Shown one piece after another: positions 58,501 to 64,000 of a DNA stretch of 64,000 nucleotides. The notes beneath the pieces were generated by a model that saw only the letters and a list, made by a program, of their open reading frames with translations, was not told the DNA's origin and did no database searches. Position numbers and translations under genes: made by a program. The stretch lies in contig JAXRKP010000410.1 in the NCBI GenBank assembly GCA_037039925.1, forward strand, positions 127,501 to 191,500, given 5' to 3'. This DNA is from Doris montereyensis (lineage: Eukaryota > Mollusca > Gastropoda > Nudibranchia > Dorididae). The first letter of the stretch is position 1, and the number at the start of each line of letters is the position of its first letter.

Positions 58501-60741
58501 CTATAGAAACCAGGATAAACCCTGGCCTTGAAAGAACTTCACTTTTCTTTATTCTTACAATAAAATTAACTTACCGAACCCTAGGTCTAGAATTCTATCT
58601 TCTTGACTCAGCCTACAGACTTTCAACAATTTTTGTAAAATCCACCAATCAGGAAGTGAGGAGACAAAGTTTAGTTAATTTCTATAAAGGAAGAGTTCTA
58701 CTTTTATTGTATGTTGCAATTCATTCAACAATTTATTTTACAAGGCAAAAAGAATTGAATTCCTATATTAGGGGCCAGGGCTGAAGCATGGTGGAGTTAA
58801 CACTGAATCCGCACCAGAGTTGAATAAGGTAAGGAGGGCCAGGGCTGAAGCATGGTGGAGTTAACACTGAATCTGCACCAGATTTGAATAAGGTAAAGAG
58901 GGCCAGGGCTGAAGCATGGTGTAACATGAGTTAATAGCTGAGTTAACAAATGCACCAGAATTGAATAAGGTAAGGAGGGCCAGGGCTGAAGCGTGGTGGA
59001 TTAATACTGAATCTGTAAAGAGGGCCAGGGCAGAGTTGAATAAGGTAAGGAAGGCCAGGGCTGAAGCATGGTGGAGTTAATACCAAATCTGCACCAGAGT
59101 TGAATAAGGTAAGGAAGGCCAGGGCTGAAGCATGGTGGAGTTAATACCAAATCTGCACCAGAGTTGAATAAGGTAAGGAAGGCCAGGGCTGAAGCATGGT
59201 GGAGTTAATACCAAATCTGCACCAGAGTTGAATAAGATAAGGAGGGCCAGCTGAAGCATGGTGGAGTTAATACTGAATCTGCACCAGAGTTAGGCAACAG
59301 TTCAAAGGATGGTAAGGAGGAAAACATAATTATTACTCAATCTAAAATTTGAAAAAATCTTCTTTTCTGTAAAAAGCAAATTATTTTCATACGTTTTCAA
59401 TCTTTTGATGTATGATCGTGAAACAGGTTCAATCACTAATAACCACTATGAGCGGCAATGGATGGATATGAAAAGAGACATTAAAGATCATCTGCCTCTA
59501 CATGGGGCTACGTATTCATACACAAATTATTTTATTACTGTCAGAAATGAATTATAATGTTACAAAAATCTTAATATAAAACTAAAAAATATGATGTACA
59601 GTGACTTGGAAAGATTTTGAAATTAAACTTGTCCACTTTAGTAATCAGAAAAGATATAGATCTAGATTTCTGATACTTGAAAGAAATAAACATCTAGACA
59701 TCATAGTTGACACGTTTGGTCGAATACAATCTTTAAGAACAAAGGCAAAATTCACATAGCAATGGTGTCGAGGGACAAACCGGCCAAGTTTGAAATTTCC
59801 AATTTTAAGAAAAATAGCTAATCATCTTAACAGAAACTAAAGCTACACTGTGTAAAACTAGCAGAAGACTTTATCTTATAGAAATGTTTCAAAACTACTA
59901 CATTTTATCAAACCAGGTAAGTTGAGCTTTCATTTTTCATATCGGCACAAAACAGCCAAGTTAGTTTTCAACCAAGGTACTAATGTCTGAGCCACAATTT
60001 CTTATGTCTCAAAACGGCAAAGTCCAAGAAGTTATAATGAATTAATTTCATGTAAAAAAAAAAAATTAACTCATTGGAACAAACATCCCATCCATCTCAC
60101 ATGTGCAAAATGTTATGATTTAGAAACGATTTTCAAGAGAATTATTCAATTTTTTGTCTCTTTTTTGTCGGTTTGGGCCTGACACCATCGATATCATACA
60201 TACATCGAATTGTATACAAATAATGAATATATTTAATAAAGTAGCTAATAAATCTTTAGTCGTAACATTTGTAAGGGTCGTCACTCATCTTCCCTTTCTC
60301 ACTTGTCACCTTGACATACAGATAGGATAAAAAAACATAAATTGGTCTATCACCAATTGGTCTATCACACAAAATAAAAACAAACAAACAAGAAGGCATA
60401 TTGGCTTTCTGCAAAATACGTTCCTCTTGGTAAAAATGAGAAAATGTGTTCCTCTTGAATAAAATGAGAAAATTTTAGAATGATATAAATAAAAAATACA
60501 TATGCAGGTTTATTGATTTTTCATGATGTCCAAATTGAAAAAAAGTAGATCTAATTTTCAAAATTTCGTTCCCTTTCTCACAAGAACATTTGTAGCCTGT
60601 TTTTAAGTGCCTAGTTTTAAATGTACTCACACTGGATGCTGAGAAAGAATGTGGGAAAATCTCTGAGACAAAAGCAACTTGTAATTTGATGTCTGGATTA
60701 GTCACAGCAATAGCTCCCAGCAGACCCATGATTGCCCCTGA
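55538..60741 (-). CDS. PARL: Presenilin-associated rhomboid-like protease, 3' three exons
   Basis: This intramembrane serine protease of the inner mitochondrial membrane is known in animals to cleave PINK1, PGAM5 and other imported proteins. Exons in transcript order: 60741-60631, 58204-58107 and 55649-55538, joining in phases 0 and 2 and ending at TAA. They encode about 106 residues. The first exon opens with Ser-Gly-Ala-Ile-Met, so its first codon TCA is the catalytic serine of the rhomboid GxSG motif, whose preceding residues lie in the missing upstream exon. The second has GLKAIIAFDLLGLALGWRVL then DHAGHLGGVIFG, which carries the catalytic histidine. The third gives the matrix-side tail (YAKYGKSLVWGT, then SWHELRGKN). 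No frame break is seen. The exons for the N-terminal membrane segments lie beyond the right edge, and none was found at 60742-64000. Confidence 0.93.
56235..56402 (+). mobile_element. SINE family B with CAAACAAAC tail
   Basis: GTAGTTGGTGGACGTTGCTC, CTACTTCTTCCCCTTCACTT, TCCTCCTAATTCACTCTGAG, ATCACC, CGGACAGGGTGAATTTCAAT, then CAAACAAACATC. Confidence 0.75.
56432..56725 (+). mobile_element. tRNA-derived SINE, family A, full-length
   Basis: Head CCGTGGCCGAGTGAGTGG (A box like tRNA-Leu/Ser), GCCTGACTTGGGATCA, B box GGGTTCAAATT. Body TGTTCCTTGAGAAAGCGCTG, AGGCTAGCGTCCTGTCCAGG, AGGTGAATATCATCACCTGT. Tail TGGGATAAGCTCTGGCTCTA, then TGGCCTTGGAGGAAC. Confidence 0.85.
57044..57127. repeat. ~20-bp palindromic tandem repeat
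   Basis: Four units of TAGGATTTGAATCCTAAGTG, each containing the self-complementary GGATT..AATCC. Confidence 0.85.
57585..57865 (-). mobile_element. tRNA-derived SINE, family C
   Basis: AACAGCCAAGGGATCTTTAA, TGTTGTGATCTGCACACGGG, CACCTACCTAGACCAGGGGG, and head complement GGGGCTCGAATCCACTACC. The complement carries B box GATTCGAGCCCC. Confidence 0.75.
58298..58552 (+). mobile_element. tRNA-derived SINE, family A, near full-length
   Basis: GGCCGAATAGTTAGGCTGTC, CAGACTTGGGTTCATGAGGT, CCCAGGTTCAAATCCCAGC, AGGAGGTGATTATTATCACC, AACCAGGATAAACCCTGGCC, TTGAAAGAACTTCACTTTTC. It is the clearest B box and core of the family. Confidence 0.87.
58774..59290. repeat. 64-bp minisatellite in PARL intron
   Basis: About eight units of GCCAGGGCTGAAGCATGGTG, GAGTTAATACCAAATCTGCA, CCAGAGTTGAATAAGGTAAG, GAAG. 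Three adjacent units near 59054-59230 are nearly identical, evidence of recent expansion. Others have internal deletions. Confidence 0.93.
59291..60630. other. PARL intron, remainder
   Basis: AT-rich sequence without recognised repeats or exons. Confidence 0.45.
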
Positions 60742-60828
60742 CTAAAAAAAAAACAAGAAAACATTTCAAACCATTTGAATTGAACTTTCATGGATTTACA
60801 TATGTATATAATACTAGCGTGCTTTAAT

Positions 60829-62958
60829 AATGCACCATCCTTTGAGCTGCCCATTACATGTCACCATCCTTTGAGCTGCCCATTACATGTCACCATCCTT
60901 TGAGCTGCCCATTACATGTCACCATCCTTTGAGCTGCCCATTACATGTCACCATCCTTTGAGCTGTCCATAACATATCACCATCCTTTGAGCTGCCCACC
61001 ATCCTTTGAGCTGTCCATAACATATCACCATCCTTTGAGCTGTCCATTACATGTCACCATCCTTTGAACTGTCCATTATATGTCACCATCCTTTGAGCTG
61101 TCCATTACATGTCCCCATCCTTTCAACTGTCCATTATATGTCACCATCCTTTGAGCTGTCCATAACATGTCACTATCCTTTCAACTGTCCATAATATATC
61201 ACCATCCTTTGAGCTGTCCATAACATATCACCATCCTTTCAACTGTCCATTACATGTCACCATCCTTTGAGCTGACACTGTCCACCATCCTTTCAACTGT
61301 CCATTCACCATCCTTTGATGTCCACCATCCTTTGAACTGTCCATTACATGTCACCATCCTTTGAACTGTCCATTACATGTCACCATCCTTTGAACTGTCC
61401 ATTACATGTCACCATCCTTTGAACTGTCCATTACATGTCACCATCCTTTCAACTGTCCATTATATGTCACCATCCTTTTGATGTCCCCATCCTCAACTGT
61501 CCATTACATGTCCCATCCATCCTTTCAACTGTCCATTATATGTCACCATCCTTTGAGCTGCCCATTACATGTCACCATCCTTTGAGCTGTCCATTACATG
61601 TCACCATCCTTTGAACTGTCCATAACACATCACCATCCTTTGAGCTGCCCATTACATGTCACCATCCTTTGACTGTCCACTGTCCATTGCCCATTACATG
61701 TCACCATCCTTTGAGCTGCTGTCCATTACATGTCACCATCCTTTGAGCTGTCCATTAACATGTCACCATCCTTTGAGCTGTCCATTCCATGTCACCATCC
61801 CTTGAGCTGTCCATTCCATGTCACCATCCTTTGAGCTGCCCATTACATGTCACCATCCATGTCCATTCCATGTCACCATCCTTTGAGCTGCCCATTACAT
61901 GTCACCATCCTTTGAACTGTCCATTACATGTCACCATCCATTACATGTCACCATCCTTTGAACTGTCCATTACATGTCACCATCCTTTGAACTGTCCCAT
62001 TACATGTCACCATCATTTGAGCTGTCCATTACATGTCATCATCTTTTGAACTGTCCATTCCATGTCACCATCCTTTGAGCTGCCCATTACATGTCACCAT
62101 CATTTGAGCTGCCCATAACTGTCACCATCATTTGAACTGTCCATTCCATCCTTTGCCCATTACATGTCACCATCTGACTAACTGCCCAGTAGATGTTACA
62201 TGTCACCATCCTTTTTGAACTGAACTCACCCATTTACATGTCACCATCCTTTGAACATGTCACCATCATTTGAACTGCCCTTTACATGTCACTTTTGAAC
62301 TCCTTTACATGTCAAGATCTTTTGAACTGCCCATTACATGTCACCATCCTTTGAGCTGTCCAATTACATGTCACCCTCATCCATTACATGAACAGTCCCA
62401 TTACATGTCACCATCATTTGAACTGCCCTTTACATGTCACCATCATTTGAACTCCATTACATCATTTCACATATCACCATCCTTTGAACTGCCCATTACA
62501 TGTCACCATCCTTTGAGCTGCCCATTACATGTCACCATCCTTTGAACTGCCCATTACATGTCACCATCCTAATTACAGCTGTGCCCATTACATGTCACCA
62601 TCCAACTGTCCATTTTACCAACTGTTACCATCCTTTGAGCTGCCCATTACATGTCACCATCCTTTGAACTGTACCCATTACATGTCACCATCCTTTGAAC
62701 TGCCCATTACAATAATTACTGTCACCATCCTTTGAACTACCCATTACATGTCACCATCCTTTGAGCTGCCCATTACAATAATTACATGTCACCATCCTTT
62801 GACCACCTTTGAACTACCCTTTACATGTCACCATCCTTTGAGCTGCCCATTACAATAATTACATGTCACCATCCTTTGAACTGCCCATTACAATAATTAC
62901 ATGTCACCATCCTTTGAACTGCCCTTTCATGTCACCATCCTTCGAACTGCCCTTTACA
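60829..62958. repeat. 29-bp satellite array in PARL intron
   Basis: About 70 units of CATCCTTTGAGCTGTCCATT followed by ACATGTCAC. Variants are GAGCTG/GAACTG/CAACTG, TGTCC/TGCCC, ACATGT/ATATGT, and insertions of ATAATTAC toward the right end. No unique spacers lie between units, so it is a simple tandem satellite. Confidence 0.95.
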
Positions 62959-63145
62959 TGTGAATATTTGATAGTTTGACCAATTCTTAATCTTGTTGTG
63001 GGATACAGTGGTTTAATTTATGTTTCGGGCATTGGTGTGGGCATTTTGTTAACTGATGGGTGATCTCAAAAATATATATAATTTGAAAAATAAAGGCACT
63101 AGTTCAGATCGCATTCTTGGTTTGTATTTGCATATAATACAGCAG

Positions 63146-63292
63146 TCGCTGGATAAACGCACGCCTTTGGGCACAGGAAAATGTGTGCTTTATGCATACT
63201 GTGTGTTTATGAGAACACTTTTATTATATAGTAAAAATTTGGTCAGCAGATGTAGGCGTGTGTTTATGCAGGGTGTGCTTTTATCCAGCGAT
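63146..63292 (+). mobile_element. MITE with GGATAAA/TTTATCC ends, copy 2
   Basis: Left end TCGCTGGATAAACGCAC, right end GTGCTTTTATCCAGCGA. The interior GGTCAGCAGATGTAGGCGTG is shared, inverted, with 12601-12767. Confidence 0.78.
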
Positions 63293-64000
63293 TATACAAC
63301 TTAATATCTTGCATACAAAGCAAAAATTCACTAATATCTGCAAAAAGAAGAGGAGCAATAATAATAATAATAATAATAATAATACACTGCTGGTGATAAT
63401 AATAATGATGATGATATTATGATAATACAGCAATAATATTAATGAAAACAATATATAGTGTATATTCTTGCCGCATGGCAAGATTAAGATTGGATACTAT
63501 TCCTGCCGGTTACTAAAAATAAATCTAATAAAAAATGTTGCATTGATGAAAGCGAAAGTCAAAATGAGATCTTATTCTTTCACTTGTCTAAGCTACAACG
63601 TTACACTGCAGCCAGCACAATGCTGGATTCAGAGTGGCATATATAATAATATAAAATAATAATACAATGTGATGATAATAAGAATTACTGATACTTTAAA
63701 AAGTATCTATTTGGATGACATCTTTGAAAATGCATAGTTTCTTCTTCAATGCATACATGTATAAGTGCACAGACCTTCATCATTTGCAGTGTATTACACT
63801 ATAACAAACCAACCATTTATGCCTTACAAAAAAAAGCAAAGCAAATGTATACAAAACTCTCATGACCTCTAATCTTTCTTGTGAACTGCTTTTACTTTTG
63901 GAGTTTGTGTACACGAAGGACACCAGTTCCGCACAAGATCATCGAAAATGTGTTCGTGTCCTACTTTTTACACCATTATTATTCGCTGTCGTCATATTTT
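63293..64000. other. AT-rich stretch to window end
   Basis: It holds an (AAT)n run at 63357-63384 and other TAA/ATG-rich sequence to 63440. Upstream PARL exons were sought on the minus strand and not found. Confidence 0.45.

Noticed and set aside
60829..62958. CRISPR-like array of 29-bp repeats
   Set aside because: The units abut without unique spacers, and the host is an animal nuclear genome. It is a satellite in a PARL intron.

Overview
The window is nuclear DNA from an intron-rich animal. Split genes with GT-AG introns, dense tRNA-derived SINEs and MITEs, long microsatellites and AGATCT-rich low-complexity stretches suggest a lophotrochozoan, most likely a gastropod mollusc. That placement is an inference. 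The predicted proteins show clear animal orthology but do not fix the species.

Three conserved genes can be rebuilt exon by exon. FBXO45, a synaptic F-box/SPRY protein, lies on the minus strand at 22147-26350 in three exons. MIPEP, the mitochondrial intermediate peptidase, lies on the plus strand at 28915-52900 in nineteen exons and covers about 700 residues including the HEFGH zinc site. The 3' half of PARL, the mitochondrial rhomboid protease, lies on the minus strand at 55538-60741 in three exons, with its 5' exons beyond the right edge. FBXO45 and MIPEP are divergent, separated by 2.6 kb. MIPEP and PARL are convergent and both act on presequence-bearing mitochondrial proteins. A fourth, unnamed coiled-coil gene or decaying copy lies on the plus strand at about 7407-10645.

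The first 6 kb holds a broken CR1/L2-like LINE, a second LINE relic and long CAG/TAG tracts. Between 11 and 22 kb there is no recognised gene, only SINE, MITE and pogo-like copies. The MIPEP introns hold (CT)n tracts, minisatellites and nested mobile elements. The PARL introns hold a 64-bp minisatellite and a 2.1-kb satellite of 29-bp units.

Several conserved exons carry single-base frame breaks, some in homopolymers: MIPEP exon 13 next to the zinc site, MIPEP exon 15, FBXO45 exon 1 and several coiled-coil exons. This looks more like residual assembly error than gene death for MIPEP and FBXO45. The most unusual structures are a three-copy foldback family made of two head-to-head tRNA-derived SINE heads, a minisatellite grown out of a SINE inside a MIPEP intron, and two mobile elements that have split minisatellite arrays.
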